Counted from the stretch's first letter, positions 9,165 through 18,633 are shown. The stretch: 64,000 nucleotides of DNA from Vespertiliibacter pulmonis (GCF_013377275.1 NZ_CP016615.1:1436830-1500829), one strand, 5' to 3'. Program-made: numbers and translations. Notes: generated by a model from the sequence alone, not told the origin.

Positions 9165-10466
9165 GTGAAAGGGAATAATAATAGATTAGAATTGGCAATT
9201 ATTGTGTCAATTTTATTGCATTTAGTCTTAATTGGCTTGATTGTGCTAGGTGCTTTATTCACTCGTCCAATTCTACAACCTTCAGCTGGTGGAAATGGAG
9301 GGGAAACAGAAGAATTTGAAGCGGTAATGGTTGATACCGCACAAGTTGCAGACGCTTATAATTTGGTAAAACAGAATAAAAAAGCAAATCAATCTAAGTC
9401 AAAAGAAGAAATAAAAGAAGAACAATTAGACGTTATTCCAGAAGAAACGGTTGCTCAAAAACAAGAAAAATCAATTGCTTTAGTTCAACAGAAAAAATTA
9501 CAAGAACAAAAGTTGGAAGAGCAAAAACGTCAGCAAGAAGAAAAGCGTTTAAAAGAACAACAACGTCAGCAAGCCTTGCAAGAAGAATTACGGAAAAAAG
9601 AAGAAACTCGTAAAAAAGAGGCAGAATTAGCCCGCTTGAAAGCAGATGCCGAAGCAAAACGATTAGAAGCCATAGCTAAACAGGCTGAAAAAGATCAAAA
9701 AGCAAAAGCGGGGGCACAAAAGCAGGCTATTCAAGAGCAAGTAAAAGCCGAGAAAGAAGCTAAACTTAAAGCAGAAAAAGAGGCAAAAGAAAAAGCCGAG
9801 AAAGAAGCCAAACTTAAGGCAGAAAAAGAGGCTAAACTTAAAGCAGAAAAAGAGGCAAAAGAAAAAGCCGAGAAAGAGGCTAAACTTAAAGCAGAAAAAG
9901 AGGCAAAAGAAAAAGCCGAGAAGGAAGCTAAACTTAAAGCAGAAAAAGAGGCAAAAGAAAAAGCCGAGAAGGAAGCTAAACTTAAAGCAGAAAAAGAGGC
10001 AAAAGAAAAAACCGAGAAAGAAGCCAAACTTAAAGCAGAAAAAGAAGCGAAAGAAAAAGCGGCCAAAGCTAAACAAAATAAGGCATTAGATGACTTTTTA
10101 AATAGTGGTGAAATCGGTGCAAGTGGTGGAAATAAAAATTCAGCAGGCGCACAAGGATCGGGTAATGCTAAAAGCGTGGGTAATGGTAGTGCTGTAGATA
10201 AGGCTTATGAAAATTTAATTAAGAAAAAAATTGCACGAGTTTATAGAGTGGAAGACAATTTTAGAGGAAGAGAATGTCGAGTTCGTTTGTTTATTGCAAG
10301 GAATGGCCAAATTAGTAATTATCAAGTTCTTGCTGGTCCGGAAGATATTTGTCGAGCAGCAGTTAATGCAATTGTAGCAACTAAAACAGTACCACCAGCA
10401 CCAAATGATCAAGTTTACGAAAGATATAAATCGCCTGAATTACGATTTAGTTTGAAAATTCAATAA
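9165..10466 (+). CDS. tolA: Tol-Pal bridging protein TolA
   Basis: Spans the periplasm from an N-terminal membrane anchor (about residues 12-35, domain I) through a long charged helix (domain II, about 60-300) to a C-terminal globular domain (about 340-433) that contacts TolB and Pal. Domain II holds a run of 8-residue repeats of the form x-K-A-E-K-E-A-K. Domain III has a conserved cysteine pair (GRECRVRL, EDICRAA). Start is GTG at 9165 with AAGGA 7 bases upstream; no ATG is available. Repeat number is likely to differ between strains. Confidence 0.95.
   Translation: MKGNNNRLELAIIVSILLHLVLIGLIVLGALFTRPILQPSAGGNGGETEEFEAVMVDTAQVADAYNLVKQNKKANQSKSKEEIKEEQLDVIPEETVAQKQEKSIALVQQKKLQEQKLEEQKRQQEEKRLKEQQRQQALQEELRKKEETRKKEAELARLKADAEAKRLEAIAKQAEKDQKAKAGAQKQAIQEQVKAEKEAKLKAEKEAKEKAEKEAKLKAEKEAKLKAEKEAKEKAEKEAKLKAEKEAKEKAEKEAKLKAEKEAKEKAEKEAKLKAEKEAKEKTEKEAKLKAEKEAKEKAAKAKQNKALDDFLNSGEIGASGGNKNSAGAQGSGNAKSVGNGSAVDKAYENLIKKKIARVYRVEDNFRGRECRVRLFIARNGQISNYQVLAGPEDICRAAVNAIVATKTVPPAPNDQVYERYKSPELRFSLKIQ
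9744..10061 (+). repeat. Tandem repeat in tolA domain II
   Basis: About thirteen consecutive copies of a 24-base unit coding for (E/L)-K-A-E-K-E-A-K, organised mainly as 48-base double units that alternate K-L-K-A-E and K-E-K-A-E versions. Copies are almost identical in DNA, differing by single silent changes and one A-to-T residue change (EKTEKEAK). Such near identity points to recent copying by slippage or recombination. Confidence 0.9.
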
Positions 10467-10481
10467 CATAAGGATTTATTA

Positions 10482-11756
10482 ATGGATCTAAAAAAGTATA
10501 GCCAAGTAATATTAACCGCATCGGTGTTACTGTTTTCTAGTTTTACTAGAGCGGAGTCTGATGTAGTGATTGCAATTGATGAAGGAATAAATTCAGCACA
10601 ACCTATTGCAGTTGTTCCTTTTAAAGGAATTGGTGTTGCACCAGAAGTTGCACAAATTATTAGTAGTGATTTGCGTAATAGTGGAAAATTTAGTCCCGTT
10701 CCCGTTACTTCAATGAAAGAACAACCAGGATCCGCTGCTGAAATTAATTCTCAAAATTGGACAGATCTTGGTGTTGATACAGTAGTGGTTGGACAAGTCT
10801 CTGCCGTAGGTAATGGGTATAATATTGCTTATCAGTTGGTAGATACATTAAGTACACCAGCGGCTGTATTAGCTCAAGGCTCATTTAATGTTCCAGCAAC
10901 ACAAATGCGTTTTGGTGCACATACAGTAAGTGATCAAGTATTTGAAAAATTAACTCAAATTCGAGGGGCATTTAGAACTAAAATTGCTTATGTTGTACAG
11001 CGTGGTGTGTCATCTTATGAGTTAAAAGTTGCTGATTATGATGGTTTTAATGCATTTAATGTCGTCAGCAGTAAAGAACCGCTAATGTCTCCAGACTGGT
11101 CGCCAGATGGTTCAAAATTAGCGTACGTAACTTTTGAAAATAAAAAAGCGCAAGTAGTTGTTCAGGATTTGCGTTCAGGTGCTCGTAAAGTTGTTGGAGC
11201 ATTAAAAGGGCATAATGGTGCACCTGCATTTTCTCCTGATGGATCTTTAATTGCTTTTGCATCAAATCAAGATGGTTTATTAAATATTTATGTTACAGGG
11301 GTAAATGGTGGAACGCCTCGTCAATTAACTCGTGGTGCGGGAAACAATACTGAGCCGAGTTGGTCGCCAGATGGCAGTTCAATTTTATTTACTTCTGATC
11401 GTAATGGTTCTCCTCAGGTGTTCCGTATGGGAGCTTCTGGTGGCGGCGTAGGTTTAATCGGCGGTAATGGTAGTGGAAAAGTATCCGCAGATGGCAAAAA
11501 TTTAATCATGGTTTCTGGTGATAAAATTGTAAAACGTGATTTGGCTTCTGGTAGCACAGAGGTTTTAAGTTCAACGTTTTTAGATGAAAGTCCTAGTATT
11601 TCGCCAAATGGAACAATGGTTATTTACAGCTCTACCAAAGGTGTGAGCAAAGTGCTACAATTGGTGTCAGCAGATGGGCGATTTAAAGCTAACTTGCCAG
11701 GAGCAGGTGGACAATATAAATTCCCTGCTTGGTCACCGTATTTGACTAAACAATAA
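10482..11756 (+). CDS. tolB: Tol-Pal periplasmic protein TolB
   Basis: Periplasmic beta-propeller protein that shuttles between TolA and Pal. The 424-residue precursor has a Sec signal peptide ending near residue 24 (S-F-T-R-A-E), an N-terminal alpha/beta domain, then repeated WD40-like/PD40 blades with the pattern P-x-W-S-P-D-G-(S/T), visible at least four times. It starts 15 bases after tolA with an AAGGA ribosome site; pal follows after 21 bases. Confidence 0.97.
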   Translation: MDLKKYSQVILTASVLLFSSFTRAESDVVIAIDEGINSAQPIAVVPFKGIGVAPEVAQIISSDLRNSGKFSPVPVTSMKEQPGSAAEINSQNWTDLGVDTVVVGQVSAVGNGYNIAYQLVDTLSTPAAVLAQGSFNVPATQMRFGAHTVSDQVFEKLTQIRGAFRTKIAYVVQRGVSSYELKVADYDGFNAFNVVSSKEPLMSPDWSPDGSKLAYVTFENKKAQVVVQDLRSGARKVVGALKGHNGAPAFSPDGSLIAFASNQDGLLNIYVTGVNGGTPRQLTRGAGNNTEPSWSPDGSSILFTSDRNGSPQVFRMGASGGGVGLIGGNGSGKVSADGKNLIMVSGDKIVKRDLASGSTEVLSSTFLDESPSISPNGTMVIYSSTKGVSKVLQLVSADGRFKANLPGAGGQYKFPAWSPYLTKQ

Positions 11757-11777
11757 TTCTTTTTGGAGAAAACAATA

Positions 11778-12266
11778 ATGAAAAAACTAGCTAAAGTGTT
11801 AATGATCGCAGCACCCGCTTTTATTTTAGCTGCATGTAGCAGTTCTAGCGATAAAGCAAATGCTAATGCAAACGCAAATATGGCAAATACAGCAGCAGAT
11901 ATGGCTGGTCAGAATTTTGGTGGTTTATCTGCTCAAGATTTACAAACTCGTTATAATACTGTGTATTTTGGTTTTGATAGTTATTCTGTTGAAGGTGAAT
12001 ACCGTAATTTATTAGATGCTCATGCTGCATATTTAAATGCATCTAAAGCAGGTGTAATTGTTGCAGGCCATACTGATGAGCGTGGTACACCAGAGTACAA
12101 TATTGCATTAGGCCAACGTCGTGCAAATGCAGTACAAAACTACTTAGCATCTAAAGGTGCAACGGGTGTTGAAACAACTTCTTATGGTGAAGAAAAACCA
12201 GCAGTGTTAGGTCATACAGAATCAGATTACGCGAAAAATCGTCGTGCAGTATTAGAATATAAATAA
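11778..12266 (+). CDS. pal: Peptidoglycan-associated lipoprotein Pal
   Basis: Outer-membrane lipoprotein that binds peptidoglycan through an OmpA-type domain and completes the Tol-Pal system. The 162-residue precursor has a lipobox (L-A-A-C) with the acylated Cys at residue 20. The OmpA-like domain carries the peptidoglycan-binding T-D-E-R-G-T-x-E-Y-N motif near residue 100. I chose the ATG at 11778 because the GGAG at 11764-11767 is its ribosome site; the TTG at 11763 would overlap that site. Confidence 0.97.
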   Translation: MKKLAKVLMIAAPAFILAACSSSSDKANANANANMANTAADMAGQNFGGLSAQDLQTRYNTVYFGFDSYSVEGEYRNLLDAHAAYLNASKAGVIVAGHTDERGTPEYNIALGQRRANAVQNYLASKGATGVETTSYGEEKPAVLGHTESDYAKNRRAVLEYK

Positions 12267-12294
12267 GATTTTGATTTAAAACTTATTACTTTAT

Positions 12295-12329
12295 ATAAAG
12301 CTCCAATTATTTGGGGCTTTATTTTTTTA
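12295..12329 (+). terminator. Rho-independent terminator after pal
   Basis: Twelve-bp stem (12295-12306 with 12311-12322, one G-T pair), a 4-base loop, then a run of T. Marks the end of the tol-pal operon. Confidence 0.85.
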
Positions 12330-12417
12330 TGCTATTTTCTATATTATTTTTTCCGATTTCTCGGATAAATCCGTTAAAATAGGCTAAGGTAGAATTTCCT
12401 GTGAAATAGGATTTATA

Positions 12418-13290
12418 ATGCAATTTGTTGGTAAACTGCTTGGATTTTTTCTAGGCTATAAATTTTTAGGTGGTTTTTTTGGTGGCTTACTCGGGTTAGC
12501 AATAGGACATTGGGCGGATAAGAAATTATATGAATTAGGTTCGGTTTCTTCTTCTGTTTTTGGAAAGGCTTTAACTCGCCAGTCTCTCTTTATGCAAACC
12601 ACATTTGCTGTACTTGGGCATATTTCTAAAGCGAAAGGACGTGTAACGGAAGATGATATTCAGCTTGCTCGTAGTTTAATGGCAAGAATGAATCTTGATG
12701 AAGCACATAGACAGCTTGCTCAAAAAGCCTTTCAGTTAGGTAAAGAGATTGATTTTCCATTACGCCAAGCCATTAGAGAATTTCGTGAAGCTTGTGGTCA
12801 GCGTAATGATTTATTGCGATTTTTTGTTGAGGTTCAGATGCAAGCCGCAGTGCAAGATGGTGTATTGGAGCAATCGGAACAACAGATTTTATTTACTATT
12901 GCAGAAACGTTGGGAATGTCTCGTTCTCAGTTTGATCAAATGTTAGCAATGGTCGCAGCCGCGCAACGTTTTCGCTCAGGCTATTACCAGCAGCAAGAAA
13001 ACTATCAGCAAAGTAGCTATCAGCGTTCACAAGAACAATCTTATCATCGTTACAGCCAACAAAATCGTAGTGGCCCAACATTAGACGATGCTTATAGTGT
13101 TTTAGGAGTTAATGCTAATGATGATCAAACAACAGTTAAACGAGCTTATCGTAAGTTGATGAATGAACATCACCCAGATAAATTAGTTGCAAAAGGGCTT
13201 CCACCAGAAATGATGGAAGTGGCTAAAGAAAAAGCACAGCAAATTCAGGCTGCATATGATTTGATTAATAAAGCGAGAGGTTGGAGATAA
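12418..13290 (+). CDS. djlA: Membrane-anchored DnaJ-like co-chaperone DjlA
   Basis: Type III DnaJ protein of the inner membrane that stimulates DnaK through a C-terminal J domain. In 290 residues it shows one Gly-rich N-terminal membrane helix (about 8-30), a TerB-like helical domain (about 55-180), a Gln/Tyr/Ser-rich linker (about 190-220), and a J domain (about 225-290) with the essential HPD triad at 252-254. An AGGA lies upstream of the ATG. The stop overlaps the next ATG by one base. Confidence 0.93.
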   Translation: MQFVGKLLGFFLGYKFLGGFFGGLLGLAIGHWADKKLYELGSVSSSVFGKALTRQSLFMQTTFAVLGHISKAKGRVTEDDIQLARSLMARMNLDEAHRQLAQKAFQLGKEIDFPLRQAIREFREACGQRNDLLRFFVEVQMQAAVQDGVLEQSEQQILFTIAETLGMSRSQFDQMLAMVAAAQRFRSGYYQQQENYQQSSYQRSQEQSYHRYSQQNRSGPTLDDAYSVLGVNANDDQTTVKRAYRKLMNEHHPDKLVAKGLPPEMMEVAKEKAQQIQAAYDLINKARGWR

Positions 13291-13910
13291 TGCAGCCTCG
13301 TTCCCATATCGTGCCACTATTTCTTGCTATTGTGGTAATTATATTATCCTTATGGTCAGGGCTAAATCCGATAGATCGAGCGGTTTGGTATGCAGAAACG
13401 TTGCCAATCTTTGTTGTATTTGGCTTACTTTGTCTAACTTACAGACACTTTCAATTTAGCGGTCTTGCCTATTTTTTAATGTCTTTATGGTTAATTTTAC
13501 ATTTAATTGGAGCGAAATATACTTTTGCTAATGTACCTTTTGATTGGGCAAATCAGTATTTAGCTCCATTTTTAGGTGAAGATCGCAACCATTTTGATCG
13601 TGTCGCCCATTATATTATTGGTTTTTACAGCTTCCCAATGGCGGAATGGCTATTACGTAAACGTAAATGCGGCTTAGGTGTTGCCTTTTTCTTCTCATTA
13701 TTTTTTATTATGTCTGTTGCTGCTGCTTATGAAATTATTGAATGGCAATATGCAGTGAAAGAAGGTGGTACAGCAGGTATAGAATTTTTAGGCTCGCAAG
13801 GTGATATTTGGGACGCTCAAAAAGATATGTTAGCGGATACCTTAGGGGCTTTGACTGCATTGATTATTTATTTGATCGCTCGCCCAGATAGACGTTTATT
13901 TTCCTATTAA
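13290..13910 (+). CDS. DUF2238 (YjdF-like) inner-membrane protein
   Basis: A 206-residue polytopic membrane protein of the DUF2238 family, which includes E. coli YjdF; function unknown. About six hydrophobic helices are visible. Family phrases are D-R-V-A-H-Y near residue 110, Y-E-I-I-E-W near residue 150, and L-G-S-Q-G-D-I-W-D-A-Q-K-D-M near residue 170, whose His, Glu and Asp residues could bind metal. I chose the ATG that overlaps the djlA stop by one base (TAATG), with GGAG upstream; a TTG at 13281 is the alternative. Coupling to djlA suggests one transcript. Confidence 0.85.
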   Translation: MQPRSHIVPLFLAIVVIILSLWSGLNPIDRAVWYAETLPIFVVFGLLCLTYRHFQFSGLAYFLMSLWLILHLIGAKYTFANVPFDWANQYLAPFLGEDRNHFDRVAHYIIGFYSFPMAEWLLRKRKCGLGVAFFFSLFFIMSVAAAYEIIEWQYAVKEGGTAGIEFLGSQGDIWDAQKDMLADTLGALTALIIYLIARPDRRLFSY

Positions 13911-13934
13911 CAAGCGGTTAGATTAGTGAAAATT

Positions 13935-14882
13935 ATGCAACAACGGGTTATTCTAGCCCCTATGCAAGGCGTGTTAGATCCTTTTGTTCGTCAGCTTTTA
14001 ACCTCAGTAAATGAGTATGATCTCTGTATATCAGAATTTGTACGAGTGGTTGATCAAAAGTTACCAAAAAAAGCGTTTTATCGCCTTTGTCCAGAATTAC
14101 TTCAAGGCGGGCGAACACTCTCAGGCACGCCTGTTAGGGTGCAAATTTTAGGACAACACCCAGAGTGGCTTGCTGAAAATGCACAGCTTGCTGTGGAATT
14201 AGGATCGTTTGGGGTTGATTTGAATTGTGGTTGCCCCTCTAAAACGGTTAATGGCAGTAATGGTGGCGCGTCATTATTAAAGCAACCTGATTTAATTTAT
14301 CGAGCAACTAAGGCAATGCGAGAAGCCGTACCTGCTGATCAGACTGTCTCTGTTAAAGTTCGATTAGGCTGGGATTCCTACGAGTACAGCTTTGAAATTG
14401 CCGATGCGGTGCAACAAGCGGGAGCAAATGAAATCACTATACATGGGCGAACTAAATTAGATGGTTATCGTGCCGAACGTATTAATTGGCAGGCAATCGG
14501 TGAAATTCGGAAAAAATTGCATATCCCCGTTATTGCCAATGGTGAAATTTGGGATTTTTCATCGGCTCAACAATGTTTAGCGGTGACAGGTTGTCGAGAT
14601 TTAATGATTGGACGAGGAGCATTAAATGTGCCTAATTTAAGCCGTGTCATTAAATTCAATGAACCTAAAATGTTATGGGCTAATGTCTTACAGCTGTTAT
14701 ATCAGTATGTAAATATGGAAAATGAGCAAGATTCTGGCTTTTATCATGTTGCACGAATTAAGCAATGGCTGCGTTATTTAGATAAAGAATACCCACAAGC
14801 GGTAACTTTATTTGAAATACTAAAAACAGAACATGGCTACGAAGAGTTAAAACAACACATTATTCAAGCGATAGAAAACTAA
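13935..14882 (+). CDS. dusC: tRNA-dihydrouridine(16) synthase DusC
   Basis: FMN enzyme that reduces uridine 16 in the D-loop of tRNAs with NADPH. The 315-residue TIM-barrel protein has the FMN motif L-A-P-M-Q-G-V-L-D near the start and the active-site Cys98 in D-L-N-C-G-C-P-S-K. The DusC-type ESEFVRV-like motif ([11 protein letters not shown]) separates it from DusA and DusB. I chose the ATG at 13935, which matches the short N-terminus of E. coli DusC, over a GTG at 13926. The stop overlaps the next ATG by one base. Confidence 0.93.
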   Translation: MQQRVILAPMQGVLDPFVRQLLTSVNEYDLCISEFVRVVDQKLPKKAFYRLCPELLQGGRTLSGTPVRVQILGQHPEWLAENAQLAVELGSFGVDLNCGCPSKTVNGSNGGASLLKQPDLIYRATKAMREAVPADQTVSVKVRLGWDSYEYSFEIADAVQQAGANEITIHGRTKLDGYRAERINWQAIGEIRKKLHIPVIANGEIWDFSSAQQCLAVTGCRDLMIGRGALNVPNLSRVIKFNEPKMLWANVLQLLYQYVNMENEQDSGFYHVARIKQWLRYLDKEYPQAVTLFEILKTEHGYEELKQHIIQAIEN

Positions 14883-15922
14883 TGGAAAAACGAATTTTTG
14901 AACAAGAAATACCAATTCAACAAGATATTCATCAACCTAAGCGAGAGTTTGATCATGCCAATATAAAAATTGAAAAAGAGATTGAAGAAAGTGAAGTTGA
15001 ATTGATCATTGATGAAATGGCTAAACCGTCTCGTTTTTGGGTAAGGGTTTTACTGGGCGTGTTAGTGCTGTTTAGTTTTGCGGTGCTGGCTCAATCTGTT
15101 CAATGGCTTATAGATACTTGGCAAATGAAGAATTGGATCTATTTTGCTTTTGCAGTCTCATTTTTTATCGTTAGCCTTGTGGGGATTGGTGCAATGATTG
15201 CAGAATGGCGAAAATTAGTATGGTTACGTAAGCATTATCACGCTCAACAAGAAAGCCTGCAACTGTTAGCTGAGAACCAGCCAGCAAGCGGTGATTTAGC
15301 GATTACTTTTTGCAAATCAGTGTTGTCTAATCTTGATCAATCTTCGGTCATTATGCAAGGGAAAAAACGTTGGTTAGCCGAATTAGATGAAGCCTATAAT
15401 GCTCAAGAAGTATTATTTCTTTTTAGCCAAAATATACTTCAACCTATTGATAAACAAGTAAAAAAATTGATTAGCCAAAGTTCAGTTGAAAATGCCATTA
15501 TTGTAGCCATTAGCCCTTTGGCGATTGTTGATGTACTTATGATGGCGTGGCGTAATATTGCCTTAGTGAATAAAATTACCAAAATGTATGGAATGGAGTT
15601 AGGCTATTTCAGCCGTTTGAAGTTGTTTAAAATGGTTTTAACGAATATGGTATTTGCAGGGGCGACAGAAATAGCGACAGATATTGGAATGGAATTTTTC
15701 TCACAAAATCTTACGGCGAAGTTATCAATGCGGGCAGCTCAGGGTATTGGTGCAGGACTACTAACGGCACGGCTTGGTATTAAAGCAATGGAATTTTGCC
15801 GCCCAGTGGTTTTTAGTAAGAATGAACGACCAAAACTTTCTGTGGTCAGACAGGAGTTACTTAGCACATTGAAAGAACGTGTTTTCAATAAATTACCTGA
15901 GAAAGAACGTGAATTAGGCTAA
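14882..15922 (+). CDS. ycjF: YcjF-family (TIGR01620) membrane protein
   Basis: A 346-residue inner-membrane protein of the UPF0283/YcjF family; role unknown. In enterobacteria it is often paired with the GTPase-like YcjX in the phage-shock region. No ycjX is adjacent here: dusC lies upstream (one-base overlap) and lemA downstream. Visible features are an acidic N-terminal tail (about residues 1-50), two close membrane helices (about 54-110) and a C-terminal DUF697-type helical domain with a Gly/Ala-rich membrane segment near residue 290. Confidence 0.85.
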   Translation: MEKRIFEQEIPIQQDIHQPKREFDHANIKIEKEIEESEVELIIDEMAKPSRFWVRVLLGVLVLFSFAVLAQSVQWLIDTWQMKNWIYFAFAVSFFIVSLVGIGAMIAEWRKLVWLRKHYHAQQESLQLLAENQPASGDLAITFCKSVLSNLDQSSVIMQGKKRWLAELDEAYNAQEVLFLFSQNILQPIDKQVKKLISQSSVENAIIVAISPLAIVDVLMMAWRNIALVNKITKMYGMELGYFSRLKLFKMVLTNMVFAGATEIATDIGMEFFSQNLTAKLSMRAAQGIGAGLLTARLGIKAMEFCRPVVFSKNERPKLSVVRQELLSTLKERVFNKLPEKERELG

Positions 15923-15974
15923 GTAAATAGCGGTCATAATAAGCAAATAGCTAATTTTATGCTATATTTTGTGT

Positions 15975-15995
15975 CCCCAATTATTGGGGTATTTT
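15975..15995 (+). terminator. Short terminator-like hairpin before lemA
   Basis: Six-bp G/C-rich stem CCCCAA/TTGGGG with a 3-base loop, followed by TATTTTGT. It probably ends the djlA-to-ycjF transcript, although the T-run is short. Confidence 0.5.
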
Positions 15996-16014
15996 GTATT
16001 AAGAGGATTTTAAA

Positions 16015-16605
16015 ATGAAAAAGTGGATCGTATTGATCATTATCGCAATTATTGCGGTTGTTAGTGGTATGACGTTAAGCGGTAGCTATAATAACTTAGT
16101 CAAAGCAGAAGAAGATATTAACTCTGTTTGGGGAAATGTTGAATCGGCTTATCAACGCCGAGCGGATTTAATTCCTAATTTGGTAAATACGGTTAAAGGG
16201 CAAGCAAATTTTGAAAAAGATACTTTAACACAGGTGATTGAAGCTCGAGCGAAAGCAACTCAAACTAAAATTGATCCAAGTAATGCGACTGAAGAGCAAA
16301 TGGCACAATTTCAACAAGCACAAAATGGGCTTAATTCAGCGCTTTCTCGCTTGTTAGTGAGTGTGGAGAAATATCCTGAATTGAAAGCTCACGAAGGTTT
16401 TTTAAATTTACAGGCGCAAATTGAAGGAACGGAAAATCGTATCAATGTAGAACGAAATAATTTTAATATGGCAGTTAAAGAGTACAATAAACAAGTACGT
16501 CAAATGCCAACGAAATTAGCTGCAATGATTTTTGGTTTTAAAGCAAAACCGCAATTTAAAGCAGAAGTAGGCTCAGAAAAAGCACCGATTGTAAATTTTA
16601 ATTAG
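16015..16605 (+). CDS. lemA: LemA family protein
   Basis: A 196-residue protein with an N-terminal membrane helix (residues 4-24) and a long helical bundle outside the membrane. The family signature is visible: N-N-L-V-K-A-E-E-x-I-x-x-x-W-G-x-V-E-x-x-Y-Q-R-R-x-D-L-I-P-N-L-V, near residues 27-60. LemA proteins are widespread and their function is unsettled. As in many bacteria, TPM-domain genes follow directly, suggesting a shared membrane-surface function. A G/C-rich hairpin separates it from them. Confidence 0.92.
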   Translation: MKKWIVLIIIAIIAVVSGMTLSGSYNNLVKAEEDINSVWGNVESAYQRRADLIPNLVNTVKGQANFEKDTLTQVIEARAKATQTKIDPSNATEEQMAQFQQAQNGLNSALSRLLVSVEKYPELKAHEGFLNLQAQIEGTENRINVERNNFNMAVKEYNKQVRQMPTKLAAMIFGFKAKPQFKAEVGSEKAPIVNFN

Positions 16606-16608
16606 TTA

Positions 16609-16634
16609 AAAATTGGGGTAATTACCCCAATTTT
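16609..16634 (+). terminator. Hairpin after lemA
   Basis: Perfect 12-bp arms around a 2-base centre (AAAATTGGGGTA / TACCCCAATTTT), so a 10-bp stem with a 6-base loop is realistic. Likely a terminator or attenuator between lemA and the TPM genes. Confidence 0.65.
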
Positions 16635-16672
16635 CATTTTTAGCAACACTGACCGCTTGTTATGGAGAAATT

Positions 16673-17119
16673 ATGGGTATTTTCTCATTTTTAACACCGA
16701 AATTGCCTATTGATATTCAGCAAATCGAACAGGCAATTTTACATTTAGAACAACAAACATCGGCAGAGCTACGAGTTGTTGTAGAACGTAAAACTAAAAA
16801 TTTGCCTGCGATTGAACGAGCAAATCAATTGTTTGATGAATTAAGTATGCGAGAAACGGCACAACGAAATGCCGTTTTAATTTATCTTTCTTTAAAACCT
16901 AGATTAATTGCTGTAGTAGGTGATGAAGGTATTCATCAAAAAGTGGGCGATGATTTTTGGCAGACGGTTTATGGCGTAATGAAAAAATATTGCCAACAAA
17001 AAGAATTTACCTTGGCCATTTTAAATGGAATTACACAGGTTGAACAACAACTAGCAATGTATTTCCCTATTCAACCTGATGATAAAAATGAACTAGCGAA
17101 TGAGGTTGTAATTAAATGA
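16673..17119 (+). CDS. TPM-domain protein, short soluble form
   Basis: A 148-residue protein with a single TPM domain (TLP18.3/Psb32/MOLO-1 family) and no signal peptide. Visible family features are the I-x-x-A-I-x-x-x-E-x-x-T-x-A-E-L-R-V-V-V start, R-N-A-V-L-I-Y-L-S near residue 65, and I-A-V-V-G-D-E-G-I-H near residue 82. Some TPM domains have phosphatase activity in plants; none is shown for this type. A GGAG ribosome site lies upstream. It overlaps the next gene by 4 bases (ATGA), so the two are translated together. Confidence 0.82.
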   Translation: MGIFSFLTPKLPIDIQQIEQAILHLEQQTSAELRVVVERKTKNLPAIERANQLFDELSMRETAQRNAVLIYLSLKPRLIAVVGDEGIHQKVGDDFWQTVYGVMKKYCQQKEFTLAILNGITQVEQQLAMYFPIQPDDKNELANEVVIK

Positions 17120-17880
17120 TCAGATTACTCTTCCGTTTTAATCTATTGTTTTTAATGTTGCTGTTTAGTTTAACTAGCTGGGCAAACTATCCTAATGTGC
17201 CGACTCCTTTTCGGTATGTATCCGATTATACGAAAACACTAAGTCAAAATGAGTGGCAAATTCTTGAAAATGCGTTGAGTGATTATGGGCGTAAAACTAG
17301 CTCACAAATTGCGGTAGTGATTGTACCAACAACACAGGGAGAAGATGTTTCTAGTTATACCCATAATTTATTTAATAAATGGGGAATTGGGCGTTCAAAA
17401 CAGAATAATGGCGTACTATTGTTAATTGCAAAAGACGATCATAAATTATTTATTGCAACTGGGCGTGGGTTAGAAGGTGCATTACCAGACGCAATTGCCT
17501 CATCAATTATTCGTAACGAGATAACGCCTTATTTTAAACAGAATTTGTATGCGCAAGGTATTGCAAAAGGACTTTCTGCAATTATTGCAGCCACTCAAGG
17601 AGAATATGAAGCAATAGAAAATGATGAAAGTGCATTTCAAATGAGTGATTTTCTTACTTTTTTATTCTTTGCTTTTATCATTTTACTCATTTTTGGGCGT
17701 TCACAACGAGGTGGACAATATATTAGTCCAAGCCAAGCCGAACGTATTATTTATAGTGCAAGACGAGGCAGTTTTGGCGGTGGATTTGGAGGAAACTCTG
17801 GTGGTGGTTTTGGTGGCGGCTCAAGTGGTGGCTTTGGCGGTGGTAACACGGGCGGAGGCGGTGCTGGCGGAAGTTGGTAG
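17116..17880 (+). CDS. TPM-domain membrane protein, Gly-rich tail
   Basis: A 254-residue YgcG-like protein: Sec signal peptide (about residues 1-24), a periplasmic TPM domain (about 30-150) with Q-I-A-V-V-I-V, W-G-I-G, N-G-V-L-L-L-I-A and A-T-G-R-G-L-E-G motifs, one transmembrane helix (about 175-195), and a C-terminal tail of almost only Gly, Ser and Phe. The layout is that usually paired with LemA. Function unknown. It overlaps the short TPM gene upstream by 4 bases. Confidence 0.85.
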   Translation: MIRLLFRFNLLFLMLLFSLTSWANYPNVPTPFRYVSDYTKTLSQNEWQILENALSDYGRKTSSQIAVVIVPTTQGEDVSSYTHNLFNKWGIGRSKQNNGVLLLIAKDDHKLFIATGRGLEGALPDAIASSIIRNEITPYFKQNLYAQGIAKGLSAIIAATQGEYEAIENDESAFQMSDFLTFLFFAFIILLIFGRSQRGGQYISPSQAERIIYSARRGSFGGGFGGNSGGGFGGGSSGGFGGGNTGGGGAGGSW

Positions 17881-17884
17881 AATA

Positions 17885-17941
17885 ACAAGCGGCTAGTTTT
17901 TTAGATTATTTTGCAAGAAATTTTAAAACCTGACCGCTTGT
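17885..17941. repeat. Inverted uptake-signal pair between convergent genes
   Basis: ACAAGCGGC (17885-17893) and ACCGCTTGT (17933-17941) face each other between the convergent TPM gene and upp. The arms can pair with one mismatch and may serve as a two-way terminator. Confidence 0.6.
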
Positions 17942-17950
17942 ATTTAAATA

Positions 17951-18577
17951 TTATTTTGTACCAAAGATTTTATCGCCAGCATCGCCTAAGCCTGGAATGA
18001 TATAGCCTTGTTCATTTAAGTGATCATCAATTGCAGCGGTATAAAGCTCAATATCTGGGTGAGTTCTTTTTAGGGCTTCTAATCCTTCTGGGGCAGCAAC
18101 AAGGACTAAAACTTTGATCTGTTTGCAGCCTGCTTTTTTCAGTAAATCAATAGTAGCAATCATTGAGCCACCCGTTGCTAACATTGGATCAACAATAATC
18201 GCTAAACGTTCACTGACATCGTTGGCTAATTTGGTAAAATAAGGGACGGGTTCAAGAGTTTCTTCATTACGATAAATACCAACCACACTAATTCTTGCAC
18301 TAGGGATATGTTCTAAAACGCCATCCATCATACCTAACCCTGCTCGCAAAATAGGCACAACAGTAACTTTCTTTCCTTTAATTCGATCAATTTCAACAGG
18401 ACCATTCCAACCTTCAATTGTGACTTTTTCTGTTTCTAAATCAGTTGTGGCTTCATAGGTGAGTAGGCTTCCCACCTCTGTCGCAAGTTGGCGGAAATCT
18501 TTTGTATTTACATCAGCAGCACGCATTAAACCAATTTTATGTTTAATGAGCGGATGCTTTACTTCAACAATTTTCAT
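17951..18577 (-). CDS. upp: Uracil phosphoribosyltransferase
   Basis: Salvages uracil to UMP using PRPP in the cytoplasm. The 208-residue sequence matches the usual length. It shows the type I PRTase PRPP loop in [12 protein letters not shown] (about residues 127-138), the R-A-G-L-G-M segment near residue 78 and the C-terminal uracil-binding G-D-A-G-D region. A strong AGGAGAGAG ribosome site precedes the ATG. No uraA permease gene is adjacent. Confidence 0.97.
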   Translation of the reverse strand: MKIVEVKHPLIKHKIGLMRAADVNTKDFRQLATEVGSLLTYEATTDLETEKVTIEGWNGPVEIDRIKGKKVTVVPILRAGLGMMDGVLEHIPSARISVVGIYRNEETLEPVPYFTKLANDVSERLAIIVDPMLATGGSMIATIDLLKKAGCKQIKVLVLVAAPEGLEALKRTHPDIELYTAAIDDHLNEQGYIIPGLGDAGDKIFGTK

Positions 18578-18633
18578 TTTCTCTCTCCTGGCGTTAATAA
18601 ATTTTTAGCTATTTTAGCAGAAATTAGAGATAT

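Noticed and set aside
9663..10076. Long open frames on the minus strand across the tolA repeat, coding for Phe/Leu-rich or Ala/Ser/Phe-rich repeats
   Set aside because: They are mirror images of the Lys/Glu/Ala repeat codons of tolA, have no ribosome site, and the real gene in the other strand is certain.
17645..17896. An 83-codon open frame in another phase over the Gly-rich end of the TPM gene
   Set aside because: Arises from GGT/GGC repeats read out of phase (Val/Ala/Leu runs); it lacks a ribosome site and the in-phase gene is supported by domain content.
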